Shown here: one piece after another, positions 38,801 to 48,200 of the stretch
How positions within the stretch are numbered: position 1 is the stretch's first letter
Layout of the letters: every line of letters begins with the position of its first letter
Assembly: GCA_016212095.1 (NCBI GenBank)
Contig: JACRHH010000005.1
Coordinates: forward strand, 1 to 64,000
Origin: Nitrospirota bacterium
Lineage (GTDB): Bacteria; Nitrospirota; Thermodesulfovibrionia; SZUA-242
Direction: 5' to 3'
DNA length: 64,000 bases
Made by a program: the position numbers and the translations under genes
Notes under the pieces: generated by a model
The model's input: the letters and a program-made list of their open reading frames with translations, nothing else
Database searches by the model: none
Told to the model about the DNA's origin: nothing

Positions 38801-41800
38801 ACGTACACAGCCGGCACGGGTTGTTCAAATGTCTATTGCCATTCGGTTGTTCAGCTTGATGGCGGAACAGCTGTAACCGGTCTGCCGGGTGAGTATAAGC
38901 AGTCACCTGCCTGGGGTACCGCAATAGTATGCGGAGACTGTCATGCGGCGGTTCCGGCAACCGGTAAGCATGGCCTGCATATCACTGGCGCAAGCGCTGT
39001 TTGCGGCGACTGCCATAACGGCGCTGGAAATGGAACTGTTGCTCCCGCTTCAGGCCATGCCAACATGTCGGTGGAAGTGTCCGGCGGCACAACAAAGATA
39101 ACGTCATATGACTCAGCCGGAGTGGGCAACGGCTATGGCACATGTAGCAACATCGTCTGTCATGACGGCAACAGCGCGGCCTGGATACGCTCTGATGTTG
39201 CCGGAACCGTATCGTGCGGCGATTGCCACACAGATCCGACCGACATAGACGATTACACTTACAAGAACGGAACCGCTGCGAAGATCGGAAGCGACGAATG
39301 GGGCGTGTCCGCACATGGCAGCACAACCAGGGCCGCGCTGGCCTGCACGACTTGTCATACAAGAGCGGTCGCACATAATACTGCCGGCAACTACTTCAGG
39401 CTTACAAGTTCCAATAACAGTCTCTGCATGAACTGCCACAGCGGTTTGAATCCCTCGTATCCGAATGCTCCTGCCGTGGATGACGTTTTACATTATGGCG
39501 TCAAGCACAACGCAACATTCAACGGCGGCACGGTATGTTGGGATTGTCATGATCCGCACGGTGACAGGGGAAGCGCGGAGGCAGGCCCGATAGCATCCAT
39601 ACACAAGCGTCCATGGCTTGCGCATGATGCTGATGGTAAACCGACAAAGATTTCAACTATCGACACCGACTTCACCGGAACTCTCGGCGCGCTTGCATGG
39701 ACGGATTTCGTCAAGCCTGGCCCGAATTTCAACGGTGTATGCCAAACCTGTCACGAGTCATCTGCCACTATTGCAAATTTTTACCGTTACGATACATATC
39801 CGAATGTTGCCGGAAGCTACAACACCGCGCATTATCAGGGCACCGGATGCAAAGACTGCCACAGGCATCCCGCGTTTGAGCCGACCGGCTGTAATGTCTG
39901 CCATCCTTTCCCGGCTACATCAAACGCGCATACGAAGCATATCAACAACATAGTGGCGCAGAAGGGCCTGACCGAGGCTCCCGCAGGGTATGTCGGCAAT
40001 CCGGTGTGTGGTGTATGTCATAACGCCACATCGCTGGTTTGGCACGGCGGATCGAGCAGCTTTAACGGGAACTACAGGAACATATTCTCACCTGCGCCGA
40101 CAACAGTAGCCGACCAGCTTGCGTACCAGTTCGGATCGAGTGTGCCGAGCTATGACAAGGCCGGGACAAAGACTTGCTCGAACGTCAGCTGTCACCTCGG
40201 AACTTCTCCGAGTTGGGGAACCGCAGAGGCAAGCTGCGGCACATGCCATGGCGATGACGCCTCCGGCGTGCCGCTTACAGCCGGCGGATTGGCTAACCCG
40301 CCAACCGGACATGGCCCAGGCAAGCACCAGCAACACGCTGTTACAAATGGCATACCGTGTAATACATGCCATAACAATAATGGAATGCCGACGCCTGACA
40401 ACGTTATTACAGTGAGCTTCACGGCGAATGCTACGGGTGGTCAGTACGACGGCGCAACAGCAACATTGAATGCCGGGTACACATATGCGGGAACGCTTGC
40501 AACGACGCCGACCGCAACCGGACAGACATGCGCGGTTTACTGCCATTCGATTGTTCAGACCGACGGAGGCGGCCCGATTGCCATGGGAACCGCCGATTAC
40601 AGGCAGCCCGACTGGGAGACCGGCACAATTCAGTGCGGCGATTGCCACAACGGTGACGGTGTAAATGGAAATACGGCGTCTGTCATGAATTCAGGCAGCC
40701 ATACCGACCATTTAAGCACCGGCGCTGTCTGTGATAACTGCCATACCGGAAGCACGCATGTCAACGGTGCAATAGAGGTAGCCGCGTCATTGGGTTACAG
40801 CGGCGATACATTGCCCGGAAACGGAACCTACGGCTCATGTTCCTCGGCCTGCCACAACAATGGTGTTGGCCAGGTTACAAGCCCGACATGGGGATCGACC
40901 GTGCCTCAGTGTTCAGAGTGTCATCTTGCGGCTCCGGCAACATATGCGCATTCGGCGCATCTCAACGGCGGCGCTGTTTGTGCAAACTGTCATGCGGGAG
41001 CGGTTCAGGGATCGACTCCTCCAACCGTGAATCATCGTAATGGCGTCTCTAACGTAGACGGCGGCGCGATTGTATGGAACAGCACAACGCATCAGTGCTC
41101 CAATGCTAGTTGTCATAACGACGGGCTTGGAACCTTGGTGCTGACACCCGACTGGAGGGCTGGAGCGGTTAACGACTGTTCCGAGTGTCATGCCACCAGG
41201 CCGACAACGGGGGCGCATTCAGCCCATATGAACAACGGCGCTACGTGCGGCAGCTGTCACGATGCAACTGTAGAGGGCACAACGGCTCCAGCCCGTCACA
41301 GGGACGGAACCAAGGAGGTGTATGACGTCAATCCCGGCGACCTTGGCTTCACCGCCGGAAGTTGCTCTACTTCGCCATGCCATACCACGGTTCAGGGCAG
41401 CAGCGCGGACAACATGTCTGCAACTGCCGGGACGCAGAATACTACACCCGACTGGAGCACCGGACACCTGCCAGTTTGCGGCGGATGTCACGCTGCTGTG
41501 CCGACGACCGGCAAGCATACCAATCATCTGACTAATTACGGTGCAACCTGTACGGATTGCCATGAGGGCGCTCCGGCTGGAACGGCTGCTTCACCGCCGA
41601 CCACCACGCCGACCATGAATCATTACAACGGCACTATTAATCTTAAGGGAACCCTGAACTACTCACTTGGTGGAACAATTGTCCCCGGTGCGCATGCATA
41701 CGGTAACTGCACAGACCCCAACAGCGGATGCCACTCGAGTACTGTATCAAGAAACTGGGGCGGACTTGGCGCCGCATGCGGAAGTTGCCATACATATCCG

Positions 41801-42082
41801 CCTGCGACTGGAGCGCATAACAAGCACACGACGCATCTGAGCACGGTGGAGGCAAAGGCTCTCAACGAGAACAATGTGACTTGGAATGCCGCGTCCCATC
41901 CTGTCTGCGCTGTCTGTCACGATATGGGGTTGTCCGTAAATCACGAGGACACTGCCGATTACATAGTGCCGGATTCGCCGCATAGCTTCAACGGCGGCGT
42001 CCCGTCGTACGACAGCGTGAACCAGAGATGCTCGAACGTGAACTGTCACTTCCAGCCGACTCCCAAGTGGAAGTGTCCATAA
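35852..42082 (+). CDS. giant multiheme c-type cytochrome, about 54 potential hemes
   Basis: Product of 2076 residues. A long N-terminal extension of about 45 residues precedes the hydrophobic signal core (VAILALMLTVSYIAA, ending PVQAEA). An Fn3-like domain follows (about 75-160: YNYTITGLTNGTAYQVRITY). The rest carries 40 CXXCH, 10 CX4CH, 3 CX3CH (CTTACH, CAVYCH, CSSACH) and one CX6CH (CTDPNSGCH, 41708-41734). Two tandem hexaheme units of 200 and 201 residues lie at 37619-38821. The C-terminus ends in PTPKWKCP, almost identical to the next protein. Few natural cytochromes are predicted to carry more hemes. An outer-surface conduit or heme store is inferred. Confidence 0.93.
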   Translation: MRMATESFLGKFANVEKVRARMMGEDIIRLFGAHAGFFNRASRVAILALMLTVSYIAAMPVQAEALNGTTAGTANAVSADGGIDVSASYTDDTNGNNTLLIEWGIADFSMGAQTVLHSANPYNYTITGLTNGTAYQVRITYQDVDGIIAGTAINIIANVIPSNQLIHNSATTRSAKWGGLWGVAGGKYGEFTCYTCHESNAANIKALRSVIASPNSPLDSFPGSSVVALDARDGQSSYGDDLGTHATSTKVCEVCHSQTSYHRYDTAGQTVLDHNNARDCTRCHRHNTGFRGSGCDSCHGNPPINIATMVGFTNPSSTGSITAGAHNKHANDRGITCETCHSGSAGSGVTHDAGTVTIGFSIFNGNYDGGTYDGQATVTYDSTSFTSITNTDSLTCSGVYCHSNAMPLSGTNVYASPVWNDGSGQTCGSCHSAPGDVSRTWSSSHNTHAANYAYTCDNCHSLTAGSNSTIVDYSRHVNDVKDVAMAATYGGTYAAGQCSNVYCHSNGNGGVGAVVPEWTVTVMTCDSCHLTPPGTGSHNAHTVSANCTTCHNATTSDGATIADKTKHANKVKDIVFATGYGGTYTPGVGCSNVYCHDSSSLGVLSPAWGGSLPDKPECDSCHGGNRNSTNTAGNGPMTMGAHTAHMNNADINLGSFGCGKCHAATVTDGNDRLITGPSSHVNMMVDVPTACTTCHKDGHGTAVSPPAWTSGTNLTCKGCHGTSNSLFGEPGYLSTNSHPKHVKSATDCGKCHNSTSTTGTSITGALHLNGVSNVNFDAQYGGTYTQGVGCSSVYCHDPSSIGTVSPVWGVGTLPDTAECDSCHGGNKTSTNTAGKGPITTGAHTAHIANADVNLGTFYCSKCHYNTVTNGNDRYITGTVHVNRTVDVPVTCTTACHNDGHGTSAAPPTWTSGTNLACKGCHGSTSSLYGEPDYVGSNSHAKHVSAASDCAKCHNSTTTTGTSITGTIHLNSVVNVSMSSTYGGTYTAGTGCSNVYCHSVVQLDGGTAVTGLPGEYKQSPAWGTAIVCGDCHAAVPATGKHGLHITGASAVCGDCHNGAGNGTVAPASGHANMSVEVSGGTTKITSYDSAGVGNGYGTCSNIVCHDGNSAAWIRSDVAGTVSCGDCHTDPTDIDDYTYKNGTAAKIGSDEWGVSAHGSTTRAALACTTCHTRAVAHNTAGNYFRLTSSNNSLCMNCHSGLNPSYPNAPAVDDVLHYGVKHNATFNGGTVCWDCHDPHGDRGSAEAGPIASIHKRPWLAHDADGKPTKISTIDTDFTGTLGALAWTDFVKPGPNFNGVCQTCHESSATIANFYRYDTYPNVAGSYNTAHYQGTGCKDCHRHPAFEPTGCNVCHPFPATSNAHTKHINNIVAQKGLTEAPAGYVGNPVCGVCHNATSLVWHGGSSSFNGNYRNIFSPAPTTVADQLAYQFGSSVPSYDKAGTKTCSNVSCHLGTSPSWGTAEASCGTCHGDDASGVPLTAGGLANPPTGHGPGKHQQHAVTNGIPCNTCHNNNGMPTPDNVITVSFTANATGGQYDGATATLNAGYTYAGTLATTPTATGQTCAVYCHSIVQTDGGGPIAMGTADYRQPDWETGTIQCGDCHNGDGVNGNTASVMNSGSHTDHLSTGAVCDNCHTGSTHVNGAIEVAASLGYSGDTLPGNGTYGSCSSACHNNGVGQVTSPTWGSTVPQCSECHLAAPATYAHSAHLNGGAVCANCHAGAVQGSTPPTVNHRNGVSNVDGGAIVWNSTTHQCSNASCHNDGLGTLVLTPDWRAGAVNDCSECHATRPTTGAHSAHMNNGATCGSCHDATVEGTTAPARHRDGTKEVYDVNPGDLGFTAGSCSTSPCHTTVQGSSADNMSATAGTQNTTPDWSTGHLPVCGGCHAAVPTTGKHTNHLTNYGATCTDCHEGAPAGTAASPPTTTPTMNHYNGTINLKGTLNYSLGGTIVPGAHAYGNCTDPNSGCHSSTVSRNWGGLGAACGSCHTYPPATGAHNKHTTHLSTVEAKALNENNVTWNAASHPVCAVCHDMGLSVNHEDTADYIVPDSPHSFNGGVPSYDSVNQRCSNVNCHFQPTPKWKCP
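37619..38821 (+). repeat. two tandem 600/603-bp coding repeats (hexaheme module)
   Basis: The CX4CH sites at 37619, 38219 and 38822 are spaced 600 and 603 bp apart, and the intervening protein is clearly homologous: CDSCHGGN, TNTAG-GP, GAHTAH, TVT-GNDR-ITG, CKGCHG, GTSITG. Each unit has six heme sites. A related unit occurs in the preceding gene (33273-33875, 603 bp). Confidence 0.9.
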
Positions 42083-42094
42083 GGCGGGCGCGGA

Positions 42095-45000
42095 GTGAAA
42101 ACCATGATTAGGATAGCGGAATTATACGGGAGTATCGAGAGGAGCTTGCTTGCAATGGTTAATGCCGCAGATGGAGGGCGCCCGGGTAAAGCCCGCGGCA
42201 TAGGAATGCGCGAAAAGGGCAGAGTCTCTGGAGCTTTAAGCCTTATGGCGGTGGCAATGTGCATGTCTTTGTGTTCTGTCTCAGTGGCAAGCGCATTGGT
42301 CATGGAGCCGATAACGGCATGCATAGCGTGCCATGGTAATGAACCGCCAGCGCCGCCGGTTGAGGGAGCCGCAAGAAATACACCGGTTCACGCAATAATC
42401 GGATCGCACACCACTCACATGTCAACGTATGCCGGCATTGATTGCAGCTTCTGTCATGTGCAGCCGAATGCCGGCCAGTTTGGCCATCGTAACGGGAATA
42501 TTGATATGGCCGCAGCCATCAGGGGCGGCGCATACAGCCGCGGAGCTTCGATTCCGCAGAATAACAATGTGACGCTCGCTGATTTTGGAACATGTTCCAA
42601 TACAGCATGTCATGGCGCCGGGAATTCGCCGCAGTGGGGTTCAAGCCTCGCGGCGGTTTCATTGTGCTATCGCTGTCACGGCAATCCGCTTCTGGCCAAC
42701 AATGCGCCTGAAACGAACGCGCATCAGACGCATCTTCAGTCGAACAACAATTATTCTCAGGATGTCGCATGCAGCGCATGTCATACCGTTCCCGCAAGCA
42801 TCGACATGACGGGAGCGGACGGACACTTGAACAGCGCGACTGCCGATGTGAATGTCGCCGTCGGGTTTAATGGAACCTCCAAGATCTGTTCAACCGCAAC
42901 ATGCCACGGCACAGGACTTCCCGGTGGATCGAATACCGCGCCGAACTGGACGAACATGTCTTATCTTGGCGGCACAAGCGCCGACTGCGGTGTCTGTCAC
43001 GGCAACCCGCCCACAACATCGTTGCTTTATGATCATGCCGTTGTGTCGCCCGGCGTATGCAACAGTTGTCACTATCACGACGGAACCGGCAGCCCGGCCC
43101 AGCACATGAACGGCACGCTCGATGTAAGCGCGAACTGTTCGACATGCCATCAGAACCAGTACAACGCTGCTCACACCGCTCATCTGAACAATACGTCATA
43201 TGTCACTTCTTGTGATCTGTGCCACGGAACCGGCGCGGCAACCGGTACACATGTTGGACACAAGGATCTGAGCCTTACAGCAGCCAACAGGCTGACAAGC
43301 TGGGCTGCCGACACATGCGCGAATACTTGCCATAATGGCGGCACATGGAGCCCGACGACAGGGCTTGGCGCGTTGACATGCACCGATTGCCATGCCGCCA
43401 CCGGAAAGCTGCTCGATCAGGGCGGTTATCCGGCTTCTTCGGCAAAACATACGCTTCATATCGCTAATGCAACATATGTAACCGGTTCATGTGACGATTG
43501 TCATGGAACCGGAGCGACAACCGGAACCCAGACCGGCCACAAGAACGGAACGGTTCAGACAACGGTTGCCTACGTGTCTGGAACTCAGACATGCACCACC
43601 ACCTGTCATATCGCCAATACAACCGGCGACTGGACAGCGGGCGGAAGCCTGGCTTGCGCCGATTGCCACGGCGCTGTCGGCATGTCTCTGAATCGCGGTG
43701 AATATCCGCCCGCAAGCGGCAGGCACGCGCTTCATGTGGCAAACACTGCTTATGTGACCGCAAGCTGCGATACCTGTCATGGTACGGGCGCGCAGACCGG
43801 CGGACAGACCGGCCACAAGAACGGCAGCACGAACTACTCCGCCTCGATAACTTCGTATGCCGGTGGAACGCAGACGTGTATAAACTCCTGCCACCTTGCC
43901 GCTACGACCGGTGCGTGGACAACAACCGGGACTCTTGTATGCGCCGACTGTCATGATGCCGTGGGCAAGAGCATGACTCAGGGCGGTTATCCGCCTGCGT
44001 CTGCCAAGCATGCGGTGCATCTTGCAAGCAATACTTACGTGCAAAACGATTGCGCGGACTGCCATGGGGCCAATGCCACGGCAGGCACGCACAGCGGTCA
44101 CAAGAACGGAAGCGTTGAAAATACGCTTGCATATGCTTCCGCGACCCAGACATGCACCAACTCATGCCATATCGCCAATACAACCGGCGACTGGACTGTT
44201 GGCGGCAGTCTCGACTGTCTCGATTGCCATACGGCAACCTATATTGCGGCGGTCAAGCTCGCGATGCCTACAACAGGTCTGCACGATACAACACCTTCGA
44301 CATCCGGAACAATTCACGACCAGACGCTTAATGCCCAGGGCTGCGCCATCTGTCATACGGCAACACCCTCAACATTGCATCTGGACGGAACATTCCAGAA
44401 CAGCGCTCCGACAATTCAGTTTGCCGTCAGCGTCGGATTCACGGATGGCGCAACGCCATCGTGTGCAACTACCTGCCATGCCGACAGCGCGAAGTGGAGC
44501 CGCGTGTGGCACGAGAATTCGGCGGCCACCGACGGCACGGAGTGCGTCGGCTGTCATGGAACATTCACCGGCGGCTGGGCTTCGGGTGTTGTGCCGAACC
44601 ACAATGCAGACTGGGACGCCGATCTGTCTCCGGAGCTTGCTTCCAACCACACAGGTTGCAAGACCTGCCACGGATTCAATTCGGCCACCGACAAGGCGAC
44701 CGCATACAACGTGAGCATGCATCGTAACGGCAGCATCGAAATGAACAGCGATGCGGCTTATAACCAGACCAACTTCGGCTGCGACACGGCAGGCTGCCAC
44801 GGCGGCGCTTCGGTCAACCACAGGCTGGCCGATTCCGGCTGGACAATCGCATTTGCCGCGTTCGGCGCGGGCGGTCAGTGCAACTCCTGCCATGGCTACC
44901 CTCCGGCAACCGGAGCGCATACAAAGCATACAACCAACATATCGGCAGAGGCCGGAATGGTTATGGACTTCCTGCTGCCCACATGGGACGCGGCAACGCA

Positions 45001-45196
45001 TCCTGTATGCGCCACGTGTCATGACATGAGCACAACCAATAACCATTCGATGGGTAACACCGATCCGACGAAGTCGATTGCGCCATCAGCCGCAAGAACA
45101 TTCGACGGGGGAGTGCCCGCATGGAGCAGCGTGGGCAGAACATGCTCGAATATAAGCTGTCACTTCCAGGGTACGCCGAAGTGGAATTGTCCGTAG
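42095..45196 (+). CDS. large multiheme c-type cytochrome, about 29 potential hemes, with triheme tandem repeats
   Basis: Up to 1033 residues. The signal core (LSLMAVAMCMSLCSVSVASA) sits after about 45 residues, so either an extended signal peptide or an internal start such as ATG 42206 is used. Counts: 20 CXXCH, 4 CX4CH and 5 CX3CH. Four tandem units of about 93 residues with three hemes each lie at 43211-44290 (CDxCHGTGA, GTQTC-x3-CHIANTTGDW, CADCH). The C-terminal ending GTPKWNCP copies that of the preceding protein. A GHRNGNIDMAAAIRGGAYS segment near residue 130 recurs in the following protein. It starts 12 bp after the preceding stop. Confidence 0.92.
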   Translation: MKTMIRIAELYGSIERSLLAMVNAADGGRPGKARGIGMREKGRVSGALSLMAVAMCMSLCSVSVASALVMEPITACIACHGNEPPAPPVEGAARNTPVHAIIGSHTTHMSTYAGIDCSFCHVQPNAGQFGHRNGNIDMAAAIRGGAYSRGASIPQNNNVTLADFGTCSNTACHGAGNSPQWGSSLAAVSLCYRCHGNPLLANNAPETNAHQTHLQSNNNYSQDVACSACHTVPASIDMTGADGHLNSATADVNVAVGFNGTSKICSTATCHGTGLPGGSNTAPNWTNMSYLGGTSADCGVCHGNPPTTSLLYDHAVVSPGVCNSCHYHDGTGSPAQHMNGTLDVSANCSTCHQNQYNAAHTAHLNNTSYVTSCDLCHGTGAATGTHVGHKDLSLTAANRLTSWAADTCANTCHNGGTWSPTTGLGALTCTDCHAATGKLLDQGGYPASSAKHTLHIANATYVTGSCDDCHGTGATTGTQTGHKNGTVQTTVAYVSGTQTCTTTCHIANTTGDWTAGGSLACADCHGAVGMSLNRGEYPPASGRHALHVANTAYVTASCDTCHGTGAQTGGQTGHKNGSTNYSASITSYAGGTQTCINSCHLAATTGAWTTTGTLVCADCHDAVGKSMTQGGYPPASAKHAVHLASNTYVQNDCADCHGANATAGTHSGHKNGSVENTLAYASATQTCTNSCHIANTTGDWTVGGSLDCLDCHTATYIAAVKLAMPTTGLHDTTPSTSGTIHDQTLNAQGCAICHTATPSTLHLDGTFQNSAPTIQFAVSVGFTDGATPSCATTCHADSAKWSRVWHENSAATDGTECVGCHGTFTGGWASGVVPNHNADWDADLSPELASNHTGCKTCHGFNSATDKATAYNVSMHRNGSIEMNSDAAYNQTNFGCDTAGCHGGASVNHRLADSGWTIAFAAFGAGGQCNSCHGYPPATGAHTKHTTNISAEAGMVMDFLLPTWDAATHPVCATCHDMSTTNNHSMGNTDPTKSIAPSAARTFDGGVPAWSSVGRTCSNISCHFQGTPKWNCP
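43211..44290 (+). repeat. four tandem ~280-bp coding repeats (triheme module)
   Basis: Heme codons of equivalent sites begin at 43211, 43490, 43766 and 44051, giving periods of 279, 276 and 285 bp. Units share GTGA-TGT/G-TGHKNG, GTQTC-CH, TTGDWT-GGSL, CADCH, GGYPPAS-KHA-H and TYVT. Codons differ between copies, so the duplication is not very recent. Confidence 0.88.
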
Positions 45197-45207
45197 GAGG
45201 GTGCGCA

Positions 45208-48200
45208 ATGATTGCAAAGAATATTTACATGGATAACAAGAGGCATGAGGTGACGATAATGGCCAAAGGCATTGAAATCATGAACGGAAACGAGGTGAGG
45301 TCGGAAATGATGGGACTTGGATGGATGGGGTTATTTTCGGGAAGGAGTTTCGCCCGGTCGGTGTTCATGACCGTCCTCGCATTGGTCATGATGTTTTCGC
45401 TGGCGTATGTGGACAATGCTTTCGCCGCGACAAATTCATATTATGTAACCTCACAGGCTTCAAGCTGGGGCGTTGGAGCCGACGGCGCGATAACCTGGAC
45501 AGCTCTTGCCGATACGACAGCTACCGGAACCAATGTGAACAGGATGGGTACGACAACGACCGCGCCCACCGGCACTACCCGCTATCGTTGCAGCCAATCC
45601 GCATCAGGCACATACACAAATGTGGAACTGATGAGATATTACACTCCGGCATACACGTCGGCCCAGACACTGTCGGCCAACATCACATTCCATGTAGACG
45701 CATACATGAGAACCACCGGAACCAGCGCATCGTTTGCCGTAAGTCTGTATGACTACAACCCTGCCGGCGCTTCAGGAAACGGCGTGCAGATCGGCACGAC
45801 GCAGACCGTGACAATGTCGGCATCCAGCACGGCGCTTCAGTCATTTAACGGCAACTTTGCCAATACGTCATACAGCATCGTTTCCGGACATCGTCTTGAG
45901 GTGAGGATGCTGATGTCGAGCAATGCCAGCCGTCCAGCCCTTCTGCTTGGTCAGGCGGCTAGCGCAACGCCTTCCGGTAACGTTTACATAACAGTTACCG
46001 AAACCGCTGGCGGCAATACGACGACCGTGGGCAACGGAACCGAGCCGGGTAATGCGTCTGTCGCTCCCGGCGGCGCGGCAACGATGCTCGACGCCTTCAC
46101 GCTTCAGACATCCACCGGCACGGATTCCGTGACCGCGGCCACAGTTACGCTTGCTGCCGGCACGAACGCCGCCTTGAGCCTGGTTGAAATAACCAACGAC
46201 GCAGGAAGCACGGTTTACGGCTCCGCCGCCAATCCGGCGTCGACCACCGTGGCCATAACGCTTTCCACGCCGATAACGGCAACCGCGACATCAACGCAAT
46301 ACAAGGTGCGTGTAACGCCGAAGGCCCACGCTAGCATGCCTGCCGTTCCGGGCAGTTCATACAGTGTGACCGGAACCGTGACCGCCCTTACAAGCACTAA
46401 TACGAAGACTTATAGCGATGCTGGAAGTTCGACGGTTACGGTTGACAACCTGTCGCCGTCAAATCCGACAGGTCTGAGCGGCACCGCCGGCGACACTCAG
46501 GTTGCGCTGACATGGACAAACCCTGCTGACGCCGATTTCAGCGAGGTTGTGGTTCTCCGTAAATCCGTGTCTGCCATCACCGACACGCCTGTTGAGGGAA
46601 CGGCATATGTTGCGCCTGCCGCATTGGGCGCAAGCACGATTGTTTACTCCGGAGCCCTTCAGTCATTCACCGATACCGGCCTCACGAACGGCACGGCCTA
46701 CTATTACAAAATATTCGCCAAGGATTCAAACGGAAACTACTCTTCCGCCGGTCTTGCGGCAGGCCCCTATTCGCCTGTTGCGCCGCCCTGCACAATTACG
46801 ACATGCACGGGTTGCCATGCCAATCCTCCGGCTGACGGAACCAGAAACGCCACAACCGGCGCTGTTGTCGGTTCACACTCCAAGCATGTGACAACGCTTG
46901 GTCTCACCTGTAACGACTGTCACATTGACAGCTCCTTGTATACAACCGGTCACAGGAACACCAACGTTGAAATGGCTGCGGCTATCAGAAGCGGCACATA
47001 CAGCAAGGGCGCCAGCTTCGCTCAGGTGTCGAACCCGACGACCGGCACATGCAACAATACGGTTTGCCACTATTCCGCCAGCCCCTCATGGGGAAGCGCC
47101 GGGCCTCTGGCGTGTAATTCGTGCCACGGTTATCCGCCGGTTGGCGCGGGAGTTGTAAATCATGGTTTTGCCGACAACGGCGCAACCCTTATTGCCAACC
47201 ATGACGGCTGCATGTGGTGTCATCTTACAAAGGACAGCGGAACCGGCACGCATCAGTCCCACGCAAATTACAGCGCGACCACGATGCATACGGACGGCAA
47301 TATCCAGATGAACTCCGCCGTCAGTTACGATACAGTTACCCGTGGATGCAACGGAGCCTGTCATGCCAACGACGCGGCACATCGCCTGCCCACAGCTTCC
47401 GGTAAAACGGTTGTGGCTGTTGCTGGCGACGCGCCCACGGCATGTAATTCGTGCCATGGCTATCCTCCAACCAACCTGACTTCACACGCTTCCGGAGCCA
47501 CGGCTGTCAACCATGCCAACTTTGCGGACGGCGGCGCGGCAATAACATCGCAGCACGATCAGTGCGTTACCTGCCACGGAACAAAGGACAGCGGCACAAG
47601 CACGCACGCGCCGTATGCCACATATAACCCGACCACGATGCATCGTGACGGCAATATCCAGATGAACTCGACCACCGTCTATAACTCGACCAACTTCGGC
47701 TGCGACAGCGCGTGTCATGCAAACGATGCAACCCATCGCCTGACCGATTCGGCCCTGCCGGTTGCGGCGTTCGCAGGATCATCCGGAAGCTGCGAGGCCT
47801 GCCACGATTCAACCACTCCGGCAACTGGCGCGCCGGGCGTCTATCCGGCGCAGTTCAACCCCACAACCATGACCGGCGGCGTACACCGCGTTGCCGGAGC
47901 CGGAACGGTTACGCCGAAGTCTACAAAGATTACCGCAGGCACGATTCTTTTCGTGACCAACCCGTGGATGGGCGCGGTTACGAAAGACAGCGTCATGACC
48001 TGCTCCGACTGTCATGACACGAACGGGCCGGACGGCCTCGGCGTTCATAAGTCAGGCAGAAGCATTACGGATACATACTATCTGCTCAGGTATGTCAATA
48101 ACACGATCAACACAACCCAGAGTGGTACGGCCATGGGAGCTCCAAACAACACCCTTGCCAATATCGCAACCACGGCTTCAACCAAGGAGAATCTTTGCAT

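Noticed and set aside
37619-44290. Regularly spaced direct repeats that could suggest a CRISPR array
   Set aside because: The periods are 276-603 bp, multiples of three, and lie inside cytochrome reading frames with protein-level conservation.
45121-45207. Upstream start of the 13-heme cytochrome inside the preceding gene
   Set aside because: A perfect AGGAGG at 45195-45200 places initiation at ATG 45208; the upstream part encodes the end of the preceding cytochrome in another frame.
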